Positions 33,001 to 46,553 of a DNA stretch of 64,000 nucleotides are shown here, in pieces. Source of the DNA: Mallotus nudiflorus (lineage: Eukaryota > Streptophyta > Magnoliopsida > Malpighiales > Euphorbiaceae). Numbering within the stretch: the stretch's first letter is position 1; every line of letters starts with the position of its first letter. The position numbers were made by a program, and so were the translations under genes. The stretch is from the NCBI GenBank assembly GCA_947683625.1, contig CANTUR010000630.1, forward strand, positions 3,286,001 to 3,350,000. The letters run 5' to 3'. A model generated the notes under the pieces. It searched no databases. It had not been told where the DNA came from and saw only the letters and a program-made list of their open reading frames with translations.

Positions 33001-36000
33001 AATTTTGGTTGGGAATACGTATTTTACATTTTTGGCTTTCTTGGAATAGTTTGGTAAGTGGCTCTCTGGAGTTCGTGAATTCCTTTTACTTATCTGTCTG
33101 TCAAACAACGCAAAAGAGTTCTATTTTGAGCCCAATGCAAATTGAAAATAATTTTAAAACATCGCATGGATTAGCCAGTTCGTTTACTTTATCCTTTTTT
33201 ACCTTGACCTTTCACATTTAGAAATGAACTCAATTCATCAGATTGGAGCATGTTAATTTATTGATGGATCCCACCAATTTGTTGAAAAGCTGATAATGAA
33301 TTAAAATTTTATAGATTTGTTAGATATTTAACTAATACTGATCAAATATAACATACCCCTTTCTAACGATGAGTTGATTGCTGAAATTGAAATAAATGTG
33401 GAACGTTGATGTATAAATTGGTTAAATCAAAATGATTGGCTGGAACTGATAATCATGGTTTTGTTCTCTGAATCATAAATCACAATATATAATGCTTTCC
33501 TTGGCTGATTTTACTTATTTATTCATTTTATTTACTATGTTGCTAAAAAATGACTGATTCAGACTATTCTTTTGGCACCGCTATCTTCGAAGGTTCTTGA
33601 CATTTCAAATTCTTGAAGAGGAAAATTCTTCATATGGTGCTGGATCTACACCAAGTGAGTACTTAAGTTCTATTTTCTCATATTATTGTTTATCAAAAGG
33701 ATAAAGTTTGGCTTTTTTATTAAAGTTTTTCTTCTTCTCTGATAATAGATTTTAAGGTGTTGACTTGCTAATTGGAACTAGATTTAAGATCAATCACATT
33801 CTTCTTTCTTTATTTCTTTTATGTTTACTTGATGATAAACGAGATTTGACTCATACTCATTTTCTTTGGCACTTACCTCTCAATTTTGGTTGTCCTTGTG
33901 AGTAGTGAATGCACTCTTTGATTTGTTACTTCTGTAGCCTCTAGAATTATATTTCTTTTTGTTTGAAATTGGAGAGATATCCTAGGAAATGTTCAAACCA
34001 TGAATGATGTGGTAATATGAACTGAATTGAATATTTGATTGACAATGTGTTCTCTATTTCCTCAACTTCCTCTCATATGTTTATATGATGGTTGTTATTT
34101 CTTAATGTGTATAACAGGTTCCAAGTCTATATATTCGGAAAACTCAAGGAATACTTCTCTTGAAGAGTTGACTGGCTCATTGAAGGTATAATGTTTTTGA
34201 ATTTTCCTTCCTTCTAATGAATGTTTGTTTGCTTTTGTTTTTGTTTTTGTTTTTATTTATTTATTTATTTTTATGAAAATGGCTTGCAAATGTGTCTGCA
34301 ATTCATTCATTATTTGTTATGTCTGCTATGGCACTTTAATTGAACATGGTTCATCTTAACTTGAGATAATAGTAGCATCATCATAACCTTGTGGTGGCAG
34401 TGATTGCATGCATTATGGCGATCCAGCTTTTGGAAAGCCTTATTTTTAACTGGATTGCTGGTTCCTGATGTAGGAAGTTGTAATTCATACTCTATGAATA
34501 ATAATGATCAGACATTTACAAGCTGTGATTACTTGGCAAATTTGAAAGAGATGCTATACTATTGCCCAAATCATGTATCTGCAATTTGTATCTTAAAGTT
34601 TTCAAGGACATTTATGGTCATTGCAGGCTCCAATGCCCACCACTAAGTACACATTGGAATTGGCCTTCCTTTTTCTTGTTTCATATCTTTTTCAAGCTGT
34701 GTGACATTTTTTTTAATAAAATGTTGTACTTTTTTATGTTTTTTTAATCATTTTGTTATCTAGGAGGCTTGCCTTTGTTTGCTTCTTGCATTCTTAATGT
34801 GTTCCTCTTGGTGGTTTTAAAATTTTATTTGAGTGTTCATAAAAAGAAAAATATCATGGACCGAATTTGTCATCAAAGAGGAATACTTGCTTCAGTCGTA
34901 AATTCTCAAATGGCAAAAATTTCATCCATAACCATAGCTTATAAAGATCAGGAAAAGTCTGGACATAATCCTTTTTGTGCTCAATAGGCCATAGTAGCAT
35001 GCATAAAGGGAAGTAAAACAAGCTAGCGGAAGTTGACATCATAGACCTTCTGCATCAGTTTGTACACGGTTCTGAGTTATATGCCTTCTTCAATTCTCTT
35101 AATTGATTGCTACTTTACCATTTGTGCTTGAGTTATTATTATTATTATTTTTAAATTTGTTGCACTTATGGCCCAAATCCAAGTACACACAGATTTTTAA
35201 TTGACTGAAAGGGATTCTTTTAATGCTGTTAGTTAAGAAATTGAAAGGTTCAGATTTGGGACTAGAAGTTGCCTCATATCCATGTTATCTTCATACAAAG
35301 CTACTTCACCAGCCTGACACATTGAATCATGCAGTTGGCTGCAAGGCCTAGAGTCTGAGCAGATATAATAACTTTATAATTTAATGGTCAATTATTTGTT
35401 AACCCAAACACAATTCATGTTTAATTCAACTTGCTAAATGTCATTGGCAGCATTAGAAGTCCACATGAATCTGTAATTTTCACATCAAATGTTGAACATG
35501 GATTGGTAAAAATGCTTCTGGGTTGTTGCTTGTTCTCAGATAACTTAAAATATCTAAGGTTTATTCTTTTTGAATTCTTGTGGAGTAGTTAGAACTAATG
35601 CTTAATGCTCATGTGCAATTGAGACATCCGTAAAAGTTTATTCTTTTTGCATTAATCTCTTATTTGTTGCTGGCATTTTTTTTTATTGCAGAATGTACCA
35701 TGGAAAGCTTTTTTCCAGACTAGAGCAGTGTGGGCAATGATATATGCTCATTTTTGTGGAAGCTGGGGCCACTATACTTGTTTATCTTGGCTTCCTTCTT
35801 ATTTTAGGTAACTTTGCAAGATTGTTATACTCTACATGATCTTTTGCTCAAGTTGACATCATCAAGGTGGCTCTTCCGAAATGATTAGGATGTTAACTTA
35901 TTGTTTAAAATTTTTTTGTTATCTTATTTTTTTGGTGCCAAGTCACCCTTATACAAAGTACCATGAACCATTATGTACTTTAGTTTCCTTGTTATATTTT

Positions 36001-38005
36001 TGTTAATCTCAAGGATTCTTATTCATGAATTGACGTTGCTTGCAGTGAGGAGCTGAATTTAAATTTGACAGAAGCTGCATGGGTAAGTCTAGTGATATTC
36101 TATTTTCTTAATTTTACGTTAGTATGTTTTCATTGTGGACTCAAAACATGCTAGGAAAGTTACAGATGTAAGGACATTGCCTTTCATGTACAAGTATCAC
36201 ATATTTGAACATAGCATGCAGGTATTAGCATCCTATATACCATGTAATTAAGATATATGCTTTGAATCTAAATTGTCTATCTGCATTAATTTTTTTAAGA
36301 TAAAAAAATTGTTAAACAGATGAGTGATCAAAATATGTTAGGAAAATGATGAAAAGATCCTGTACAAAGAAAACATCACTAGCTTACTAAAGATGTAAAC
36401 ATGAAAAGTTGGTGCTTATGTCATACAGAATGAGGACAATCTTCACCAGATTAAAAGGGTTAAATCTTCTTCTCAGTTTATTCAAATAGTGCTGCACATG
36501 GATAGTGATGATAAGGTCTGGAAAACCAGTTTGTGACTCCATGTGGCATGCTATGATCTCATTCTTTGTTTAAACCAAACTATGAGGCAAATTTTTATTT
36601 TAGATAGCACCGACATGTTTTGTGAACTGAACATATGTTGTATTATCAAACATTGATGATAAACATGGTAAACTTTTGAATGTCTTATTAGAAACATTTC
36701 ATAACCTGTTCAGTATCTTGGTGTCTAGAGTCCATAATTGTAAGAAGCTGTTCCTGGTTACACATCTGGACATGGCACTGCCAAAAATATTTAATTGTTT
36801 TATTTTGTTGACACTGTAGAAGATTTATTTTTCAAGTGAAGTATTTGCAACCATTTCAGGTTTCCATCCTTCCCCCTTTGGCTTCAGTTTTTGTGACTAA
36901 CATTGCTGCTCAGTTCGCTGACAACTTAATTGCCAATGGAGTTGAAACCACTACGGTATGGGCAGACACTAAATTGTTATTTGTATATAAAATTTGTTAT
37001 ATACGTTTTGAAACTTGGCAAATAGCATGACACTTTTCCTTTCAGGTGAGGAAGATTTGCCAAACAGTTGCCTTTTTGTCTCCTGCTGCCTGCATGATTC
37101 TCTCCTCTGTAGATTTAGGATTGCCACCTTGGCAGGTTGTGGGGATTCTGAGCTGTGGCTTGGCCCTCTCAAGCTTTGCCCTGTCTGGTAATTAACCACC
37201 AAATTTTAAGTTTTAATTTGATTTTGGAATTATCTAAGGATTGACTACTAATTGATTGTTCTTTTGAGCAGGACTATACTGTACACATCAAGATATGTCT
37301 CCTGAATATGCAAGTATATTGTTGGTATGTAAGCTCCTGATCCAAATTCTTCTATTGTGTGGCAAAATTTTCTAGTAATCAGCTTGGAAAGAATGCTCCT
37401 CAGAATCATGCATTATTTGTGCACATGCACTCCTGCACAATTCCATCTCCCATTAATTCTAGGGAAGTAGGCAACAACTCATACAGACTGTCAGAAGTTG
37501 ATAGTCTATTATTTCTACAGAAAGAATTCCAGTTTCAGCTTTTTTAGTTTTATCTCTTGGTCAAAGCCAAATTCATTTCTAATCAAGGACATATTGACTC
37601 TGAAATGGCTCATCGCTGATTAAAGCTTTATCTTGAACACCTAAGGAAAAACCTACCTGTGAAATGAATTGAGAAGCTTTTCATTGAATATTTTTGGGCT
37701 CAGGGTATCACAAACACTGTTGGAGCAATACCTGGAATTGTAGGTGTTGCCTTGACCGGCTATCTTTTTGATTCGACCCATTCATGGAGTGTAAGTTGCC
37801 TCTACACCTGCCTCTTGAATTCAAAACTTTTTTCTTTGTCAGCAATCCTGTTATTCTATTTTGTATAAACTATAATTTCCTCTACAATATTTGTATTGTA
37901 CAGTGGTCATTGTTTGTGCCATCAATCTTCTTCTACCTGACTGGTACAGTTGTATGGTTGGCATTTGCAAGCAGTAAGCCTCAGAACTTTTCTAAAAGAG
38001 ATTGA
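30088..38005 (+). CDS. Plastid anion/phosphate transporter, PHT4 family (probable anion transporter 3-like)
   Basis: Fifteen exons, 536 residues: 30088-30480, 30773-30918, 31067-31166, 31384-31436, 32358-32432, 32973-33053, 33593-33654, 34118-34185, 35692-35807, 36046-36082, 36860-36955, 37046-37187, 37272-37324, 37704-37790 and 37904-38005. Residues 1-60 are Ser-rich and basic, a likely chloroplast transit peptide. The rest is a major-facilitator/SLC17-type transporter starting NMDKVNLSVAIIPM, with GYALSQLPGGWL, VGIGEGVSPSAATDL and CGSWGHYTCLSWLP. PHT4;2/PHT4;3-type proteins carry inorganic phosphate or related anions across plastid membranes; which isoform is uncertain. Intron 4 has a GC donor (31437), the others GT. 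The start is ATG at 30088. It converges with the heparanase-like gene, the stops 777 bases apart. Confidence 0.92.
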
Positions 38006-38781
38006 TTTTGAGCCTGAGTTTAGTTTGGTTTTCTGAGCCATCAAATTGGAGAACCTCACTATCAGGATACTACTAATTCTATTTAATCCACCATGTTTGG
38101 TGGAAATTGAACACATTGATCACTAACTAGGCTTGTTTTGTACGTCAACATATACGCGGAAAAAAAAAAAAAAGGGGAAACAAAGCCCTTGCATATTATT
38201 CAACCTGTAATTCAATATATAGCATGTTGTAATTTCGCCTAACAGGTCATTGCGGCCACCAAATTATGTACATGAAACATGATAGCAGCTCTCTGTTGTA
38301 CCAATATTTTTTTTTCCCAGAAAAGAACTTGAACTCTATTCTTGAAGAAAGAAACAACAGTAATGTTTGCTCTCTTTTATTCTAATCACTATTCTAGCTG
38401 TTTCTCCTTATTTACTATTTAGTATTTAATTTTGAAGCAAGTATAATCTGTTTATTATATTTGCTTCACCTCAATGAAATTGACCTTTTGTTTCATCTGT
38501 TGTACAAGTTGACCTTTTTTATTAGTCTGCTCCAAATGAGAAGAAATAAAGTATCATCTTTAAAACTTAACTGATGCTACAAGGGCACTCTAATTGATTC
38601 TTCAAGTATATTTTTTTATATTATTATTATGATTTATGTGTAACCGTACAAATAATCTGCTCCATTAATAACTTGCACTATATTCTTCACCAAAAATATA
38701 AGGTGACATTTCCATGTATTCTATCTTTGATTTGATCAATCAATCATAAGGAACCGATTTCAGTTCCTTATAGTGCTACCC
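38006..38781. other. Convergent intergenic space (two 3' UTRs)
   Basis: Holds the 3' ends of the plus-strand transporter and the minus-strand heparanase-like gene. A/T-rich polyadenylation-like signals are present. Nothing else seen. Confidence 0.6.
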
Positions 38782-41410
38782 CTACCTGCAAGCGGGGAGA
38801 ACATACGGCAAGTGCACAAATACAATAGAGAAAGGAGCGATTGATATTGGTTCTGATGAATTTACATGTAGAGGCTCCAATGTAGGTATATCCCCAGAAG
38901 AATTTACATCCAATATGTTCCCATTAAGTAACATGGTTTGGCTGTGTAAATTTCCATCTTTTGCGGTAAGGTGATATTCTTCTCTTGTGCCATCTTCAGG
39001 CAGCCGAATTATGCTTGCCTTATGGGACTTATGAGATTTAAATAATCTGTGGCTATGATGCTTCTGTTTATGATGCAATATTCCTGTAGTGTTCAATGTG
39101 ACATGGACTTGAACCGTTGTGCTATTGTCCAAGTTGATGAGCAGCAATGTGACTCCCTTCTGAAAAATTATATATCAAGTCAGATCACAGATTGTTGCTT
39201 GTGGTTAATCTTGTTTGACAGTTGCAAAATGTAACCACTTACAGATTCTTTTGCACAATGAGCATATGCCCGTATCTTCTTCGTCCCAGAAAAGTTCGTC
39301 AAAAGAACATTTCTTCCCATCAGTCTGTGCCAAAGAAGGGCACTGCAATAAAGAAAGCAAAGTGAACAGAGTTGTCTCTGAGGATACTAGAAAACTCAGC
39401 TTTGGGGATCAAAATGCTGATGAAATCAAGAACGGTTGATAAAATTCTGTGGCGCATAAGTACTATTTTTTTCCAAAGAGATTCAGCTGTGTAGTTCTCT
39501 GATTTTGAACTTAACAACTGTTCAAATCTTTATCTATATCCAATTTTAGATTGGTCTCTAACTTCAAATCAATTCGCGAACACAGCTCAATTACCTGTAG
39601 TAGTCTGGATTTGGTTTGAAGGTCTTTGTGCTGAGTAAACCATAATTTCCGCCAATCAACGACTGTCTGCAATATGTTTTTGTATCATAAACAGCTGACA
39701 TACCAAGCTGATCCAGGTACCTGTTTGACATCAATTTATTTAAGTCACCAACAGAAAACTTATGACTTTCACAATAAAATTTGTCTAATATTCCCAAAAT
39801 TGCAAAGTATCAATGTGGTTTGATATACCAGAAGCTATACACAAAAGCATTGGACACAAGGTTGCGGCCACTATTGTAAGCCCCTCCTGCCTCACCAACC
39901 CATGCAGTTGCTGAAGTTGCAGAACTCTTGAGGGTACTTTGCAGTCCTTTGAAGGTATTAGCCTCACCGTCAAGATACGATGGGTCAAGAATCTTTTCAA
40001 CAAGGTGCTTATCCACTCCTAAGGAAACAACGAATCCATATCTATCAAATCAGACCTGTTATGTTAGCCTCTCAAATTAGATAGTTACAAGTCCCTTCAA
40101 CTAAAAATACCTGGACCAAGATTGTATATATGGTGGCTGATCGCGTCTACAGCATTTCCTGTTTTATCGATAAACTCTTTGAACCAGTTTGCGTCAAAGA
40201 ATCCTCCAGGTGATATAATTAATGGCTCAGGTTCAATACCACTGTAGATGTTTTGCACTATATTATGCAAGGAGATTGTATCCAAAGCATATTGACTTGC
40301 TGCTACTCTAGTTCCTACTCCGCTCCCGCACAATTCATTCCCTGAACAGTAGAAATAAACTCATTGATATATCACTTCTTGACAATCTGAACGAAGCCAA
40401 TCAATTCATGTTTCATAAAATAGCATAGACCACCAAATTATCTGCATGAATAATAAAGAACAAATGAACAAGTGTTCTTACCAAGCTCCCAGCCATGAAT
40501 AGTATAATTCTTTTTGACAGTGTAACTTATAAAGGATTGAGCATTGCTATAGTTCCAAGCTCCTGCTGCAGAACCATCAGCTTGTATGGATCGACCGGTG
40601 AGAGCATTTAGCCCAAATATAATTTTAGCACTGATTCAAAACAGAGTACAGAAGATATGGTTCAATTCCTAGACAGTTAAAGTGAAAGTGAAGAAGCAGA
40701 AAATAGATTATTTTGTTAAGTGTTACCCTGATTTCTTGAAAAAGGCATTCAATTCATCCCATCTATACATGGGTAAGCAACCCTGAGTGAAACCAAACAT
40801 CTCAGTAGTATTCTTAACAAATTGCTTGCAAGGTGCATGATTATCATCAGTATCATATATAACTTTATCTTGCAAAGTGCCTCCCAATCTGATCTTCAAT
40901 GGTGAAAAAGCTGAACCAATATCCGCAACACAGTTAAAGGTTTAGAACCATCTTTTTCTACACATAACAGAAAGTTCAAAGATTTATAGTTTCTAAAATT
41001 CATACCCTTTACAGCATTTAACAAAATGTTGTTATTAAGATCCTGCATTCAAAGAAAATGAAACAAAATTTTGCAGAATGCATTACACATTTGAACAGTG
41101 GCTTCCTGAAATAGTTTCCACACAAACAGATTAAAAAAAAAGAAAAGAAATGCAGGTAAAAGAAAGCACAAACCAGATTAATGAGAGAAGCATAGTCCCA
41201 ACTGCATGTACCATAGTCACATTTCTCAGGAGGCCACCAATCTAAAGTTGCACAAATGAAATCTTCATCAATCTTTCCAATGAAAGATTGGCCATCTATA
41301 AAAACAGTACCTTGTACACTACTTACAGCCTGGGAGCTAACACAAAACAAACAACAACTCAAAATACAAAACAAAAAACACAACCCTTTTATCAAAAACT
41401 GAGAACCCAT
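38782..41410 (-). CDS. Heparanase-like beta-glucuronidase, GH79 (heparanase-like protein 1/2)
   Basis: Nine exons, 543 residues: 41174-41410, 41006-41042, 40727-40910, 40482-40630, 40111-40341, 39829-40018, 39595-39720, 39243-39342 and 38782-39159. The length equals that of Arabidopsis AtGUS2 (from memory). A hydrophobic signal peptide (about residues 8-28) sends it to the secretory route. The GH79 acid/base is Glu205 in WELGNE and the nucleophile Glu322 in [11 protein letters not shown]; both are present. Plant members remove glucuronic acid from arabinogalactan-protein glycans in the wall or apoplast. All junctions are GT-AG and phases close. Start ATG at 41408-41410. No defects seen. Confidence 0.94.
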
Positions 41411-44400
41411 GTTTTGGATTCAAGAAATGAGTTTCAAGATCTATCTGAGTTTTTCTCTATTAATGGACAAGGTATTAGCCATGAAAATGCTTTGCAGCAA
41501 GTGGGGTTGCTTTATACTATTAATGGAGGCTAAAAGGCCCACTAATTACATATATTATTATTGAATAATGCATACAATCTTATTACATGTTAGAGAATCA
41601 GTTAGTGTACATACAACGACAAATATATAATCACGAGAGCATGGGGTGGCATTTACATTTTTGGTGTGCTATTATTAGTAAAAACTAACTGCAGCCTTTT
41701 TTCTTAACCCGACACTGGTCTCACTATTATAAAATGAGGAGGAGAACGGTTAGTAGTTAATATTTAAATAAATTTTGTGGATAACCATTGTAAATGGATC
41801 TTACGTGTATATTAAAAGGAAAAAAAAAATAAACTCAAGATCTCTCGTAGAGACTATTATGATTTGAGCGCAGCTTGAACATTAATACAAAGAAAAATTC
41901 ATTTGCTTTTTGGATATTTGGAAACTTTACTGCTTTACAGGCTAGACTAAGGCAGGTTCTTTAGTTTAGAAGGGGACCCATGGCGATGGCCTATGCTTTG
42001 CTTCAAGAAAGCAACAAGTTGCCAATCAACGGTGAACTTGAGACCCACTTCTCTATACCAGACTTTCCTAGGGTTAACCTGTCTCATTACATCTCGATTA
42101 CAACTACCAAGATTAGTTCTCTATATTAATATTTTTAAATAAAAAATAAATCATTACTTATTTGTAAATAATATAGAATAATATAAAAATAAGGTCTGCT
42201 ACATGTTAAATTCAACACATGTATGCTTAATACTTTGGAATAGAAGTACATGTTTTTCTTTCTGTTAATAATAGTTTTTGTTTAAAATGAAAATAAAATT
42301 TTAATATAAAAAAAAATTCATATTCAAGACTTTAGGTTAAGGGTTTTTTTTTTTTTTTTTTAACCACAAAATGTGATATTATTAGTGATATGAGAAATTT
42401 GTAAATTTAAGATTCTTAAATTCACTTGTAAGAAAATAAATGATCCAAGTGGCAACAATGTGTGCGTTACTTACAGGTAACACTAAATGATCGAAGGTGG
42501 CACAGAGTTGAGATGCATGTGATAATACATCAATGATTCAACATCATCTACGTATCTTTATTTAAAGTGTACTTTTATTTATTTATTTTTATTTTTGAAC
42601 GAAAGTGTACTTTAAATTTTGAGATCATCTTTCTTGTGTACTTTCATTTGGATAAATAGGCATAATTTATTTTCTCCCATTATGTTCATAAATTTGAATG
42701 GTGTAGTAATATATTTATAATGGTCTAATATATATATTTTTTAAATATGAAAATTATAAGATGTAATTATTAATAAATTATTCTCCTTGTAGAATTTAAA
42801 TACTGTAAGTAAGTAAGGATATTCAAAGATATTTTTATACATATATAACTTCAACAATTGAAATGTGACCAATGAGTTTCAGCTTAATGATTAAAAAACT
42901 TGAAAGGTTTATGAAGATTTGAATTTGAGTCTTCCATCTCATTCTCATCATAATAGTGATAAATTATAATGGGTTAGAAAATTAAAACCAATCGAAGTGT
43001 GTATATATACTATGCATATCATTCTTATAATCTTTTTCTTATAAAAAGTAAAACAAGAGTTGCAAAGTTATCAACATCAATACAGAAGATTATAAATAAA
43101 GTTTAATTATATATGTGTATGCATCTAATGCAACTTAAGTATGGTCCCATTCCTCAAGCTAATCAATTTGAGAAATGAAGCATCCTCTTCATCTTCACCA
43201 TCGTCATCTTCTTCTTCTTCTTATCCTGATCATTTCATGATTTTGATTGGGACAGATAAATGAGAATCACCGAAGACCTAATCCATTAATTCATAATGTT
43301 AGATGAGAGATTGGTTTTCTTTTTGTTGAAATTTAGTTTAGTGCTAACCACACACACACGCACACACTTTTTTTTATTTTTTATTTCCTTACATATGAAA
43401 ATGTTGAATTCTTTCTCTTTTTTATCATCAAGATGTTTCCCACCACAGCACCACTATCTATATGTCTAATCCCTTGTCACAAGGAAAATAGTAGCACTTT
43501 TTATGGGGCCAAAATCTCCTAACTTGTTAACCCTAATATACTTTTGACCAAAAAGGAAAAAGCATGCAATTAATTAAAAGAATTAAAATGAATATTATTT
43601 GAATGTAGCACATTGTTATTTAGTGCATGGTCCAGTATGCATATATATAAATTAAAATTTTTTAATACCCAGAACTTATTAAATTTTTATTAATTTAATC
43701 TTTCAACAATTAATTTAAGACGACTGTTTAAATCAGTTGAATGAAAATAGCCGTTATTAATTGATTCTAATGGTGATTAGTGTATCAGTAGAAACTCATG
43801 AGAAAATTAATTGCAGTAGATAAAAGAACTGTCATTGTAATAATATCTTTCTCATAATATAAGAGATCACAGTGCATCGTTAACATTTTAAATAACAAAA
43901 TAATTAACACAAATTCAATGTTTAAAATAATCCTCCAAATTTTACTAGTAAAAAAAAAAAAAAAATTACAAAGTACTACTAAAAATGCTTGCATTTTTAA
44001 TCTTTTTTTAGCACGCGAGGTTGGAGATGAAAGAGAGAATTTAAACCTTCTTATAAGTGCCATGTTCCACAACGGTAGATTGACTTTGCATTTTCAATCT
44101 TAATTGTGCTGTTGTTGGAAAAAATTATAATTTGTGGCACTAACATATTTAATAAAGTGGAATTAATATTCATGATATTTCTGATTTCAACACCTAATTT
44201 TCTAGATCTTCAATAGCCTTCTGAACTAACCAATTATATAGTTTCCAATTTTGATTACAAAATAATCATCTTCTTACCAAAACCAAAATATTAGGTATGC
44301 CAAGTAGGTTAGATGTCCACCAAAACAAGAAACGTGAAAAGTCATATTTATTCATAATATTGATATTTTTTTTATTAATAAAGAAGTGAAATAATCTGAA

Positions 44401-45270
44401 TATTAATAAATTTTATAATAAAATTTTTTAACTGTATATGCAAAATAAAAAACATTAAGAATAAGTATGGACATGTACGTTGATAACTCATGATTCCTTT
44501 AATTTCTCAAAATAATAATAATAAAAAAAGTATTCATAATTCCTATAAAAACTATTATAATTTCTTCAAATATAAACACTTTTTTTTTTTTTAAAAGTAT
44601 AAACCAAACACAAAAAAATAGAAATAACAACAGACATATTCATGTGGTCCACGACTTTAGTTACATACCATTATTAAAAGTTAAGAAATATTATTTCAAA
44701 AGAAATTAAAAAAAAAAAAAATTCTAAGAAGCTTGCTCATAAGGCTAGGCATATACTCCAATAGATTGATAACACACATTACAAGTTTGAATTGCAAATC
44801 ATTCTTGTAATATATATACATTTGGATGTTTTCTTTTTGGGAGGGAATTAAGCTTTACGTAAGCTCATGAAATTCTTTTGCCGGCGTGAGAGAAAAATAC
44901 ATACAACTCAAAATGTATGGTTATATATCATTTTCAAGAAAAGTCCCCTTTCTAGGAGTGTCTCCATCTCAATTCTCAAACAACCAAAATGCAAGACAGA
45001 TTGGGGTTTCTAAAGAAATAAAAAAAAAAAGAAAGAGTTGAATTTTTTAATTAATGGGTTTTTATGTTGAGGATAGGGTTGATGGTTACTTATGGGGATG
45101 AAACATTTTGCGGTTGGTACGCATTGTTTGTCTCTTTTGTTGGTTAATCTCATTGCAAGGATTGACATAATTGCTTATTATAATACTAAACATTGGTCAC
45201 ATTTTTGTTGGCTAGATTATACATCACACAGCATCTAAAATAATAGGTGGGTTCGTATGTTGCAATTGAG

Positions 45271-45316
45271 CTTGGCCTTTGCATGCTACAATAAATCTTG
45301 GCATGCAAGGGCCAAG
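45271..45316. repeat. Inverted repeat (hairpin), 17-bp arms
   Basis: CTTGGCCTTTGCATGCT and the reverse complement of the right arm differ at two positions; the loop is 12 bases. It lies 24 bases before an (AT)n tract. Confidence 0.8.
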
Positions 45317-45337
45317 GTCACTACATAGCCCATGTAA

Positions 45338-45339
<2 letters not shown>

Positions 45340-45378
<39 letters not shown>
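45340..45378. repeat. (AT)19 microsatellite
   Basis: Uninterrupted AT dinucleotides. Confidence 0.95.
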
Positions 45379-45381
<3 letters not shown>

Positions 45382-46432
45382 TAGCATTCCAGGCAGATCA
45401 ACATATAAAAATTTTATAGAGTAACTAACATATTTGCATTTAAAATTGGATAATGCCCGTTTGGGTTTCTTTTGCAAGGCCAAGGGGAGATGCGCAATTC
45501 TTAACAATAATTTGACTTTTTTTTTTAATAAAAAAGTATACTTTAAAATTTTATTTTTGGATGCACTAAGATGGAGAAAATCTCTTTAATTTAATTTTTG
45601 TTAATGTAAATGCTATTTTACTAATTAAAAATTTTAAAACAAACAATAATTTCAATTTAAATTACGGAATAATTCTTATTTTTACTTTGTATTTTGAATT
45701 ATTACACTATTTTATCTTTATCATGTAAAAAAATATTTATTCATCAATGACATTTATAATAGTTAACACTTATTAGTCTTTTTGTAAGAATTAAATAGTA
45801 TATAAATTTGTAAATGTTATGAATGAATAAATATTTTTTAAAATATTAGGAATAAAGTAATGTAATAAGTCAAAACACATAAAGAAAATAACAATTCTCC
45901 CTTAAGAGTTTTTTTAAGTTAAATTCAGATTGCTTTTCCATGTTTTTTGCATGAATATATATAGATCGTAAAAAACTGAAGTTAATTAGCATACAACTGA
46001 TAACGGAGACATTATACAATATTTCTGATCATTTTAATGAGACATAATTTTCTTTTAGTGGCGGCCAAATCCATTATTTCGATACTCTAATTGAACCCAA
46101 AAAAATTTGAGGGTCAATGAAAAAAAAATATAAGGAACAGAAAATCCTGAAACGTCATGACAACTACACCCACAGGAATTTTTTGGTCAGCTGTTTCATA
46201 AGTAGCAGACAACTAGACAGGACTCCTAAAATTGATGATACGCACATGCTTCTGAGACTACATTTTTTCATTCTGAAAATGATCGTAATCTGACTTGAGA
46301 AAATCCTTTTGACCAACAGCTAAATAAAAATGCCATAACTGAACTACAGGGAGCAAATTTTCCATGCAGCTTACATTAAAAAAAATATATGTAACATCAT
46401 CGTGCAGGCTTCAGAATTAATTTATGAAACCA

Positions 46433-46463
<31 letters not shown>

Positions 46464-46553
46464 CCAGTCGTGCCAATTTCTGGAAGAATAATAGAAGATT
46501 AAAAATTCCAGGGATGATCAGGAGCTTCTAATTTTCATATATAGAGAGGGCCG

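Larger units (their letters stand above)
41411..46553. other. Long intergenic region, no gene seen
   Basis: Upstream regions of the divergently placed heparanase-like (left) and FMO (right) genes. Contents: A+T-rich DNA, a decayed SINE-like stretch near 42888-42950, a CTTCTTCTT tract near 43200, a 17-bp-arm hairpin at 45271-45316, an (AT)19 microsatellite at 45340-45378 and a (TA)n run at about 46437-46462. TATATAG-like bases at about 46535-46545 lie just before the FMO start. Confidence 0.55.

Noticed and set aside
33561..33600. Apparent premature TGA at the exon 6/7 junction of the PHT4 gene if the acceptor at 33561-33562 is used
   Set aside because: The acceptor AG at 33591-33592 gives TGG and restores the family-like W-F-x-x-F-Q-x-L-x-E-E sequence, so no stop arises.
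45271..45316. microRNA precursor
   Set aside because: Too short and loop-proximal for a plant miRNA hairpin; no mature sequence recognised.
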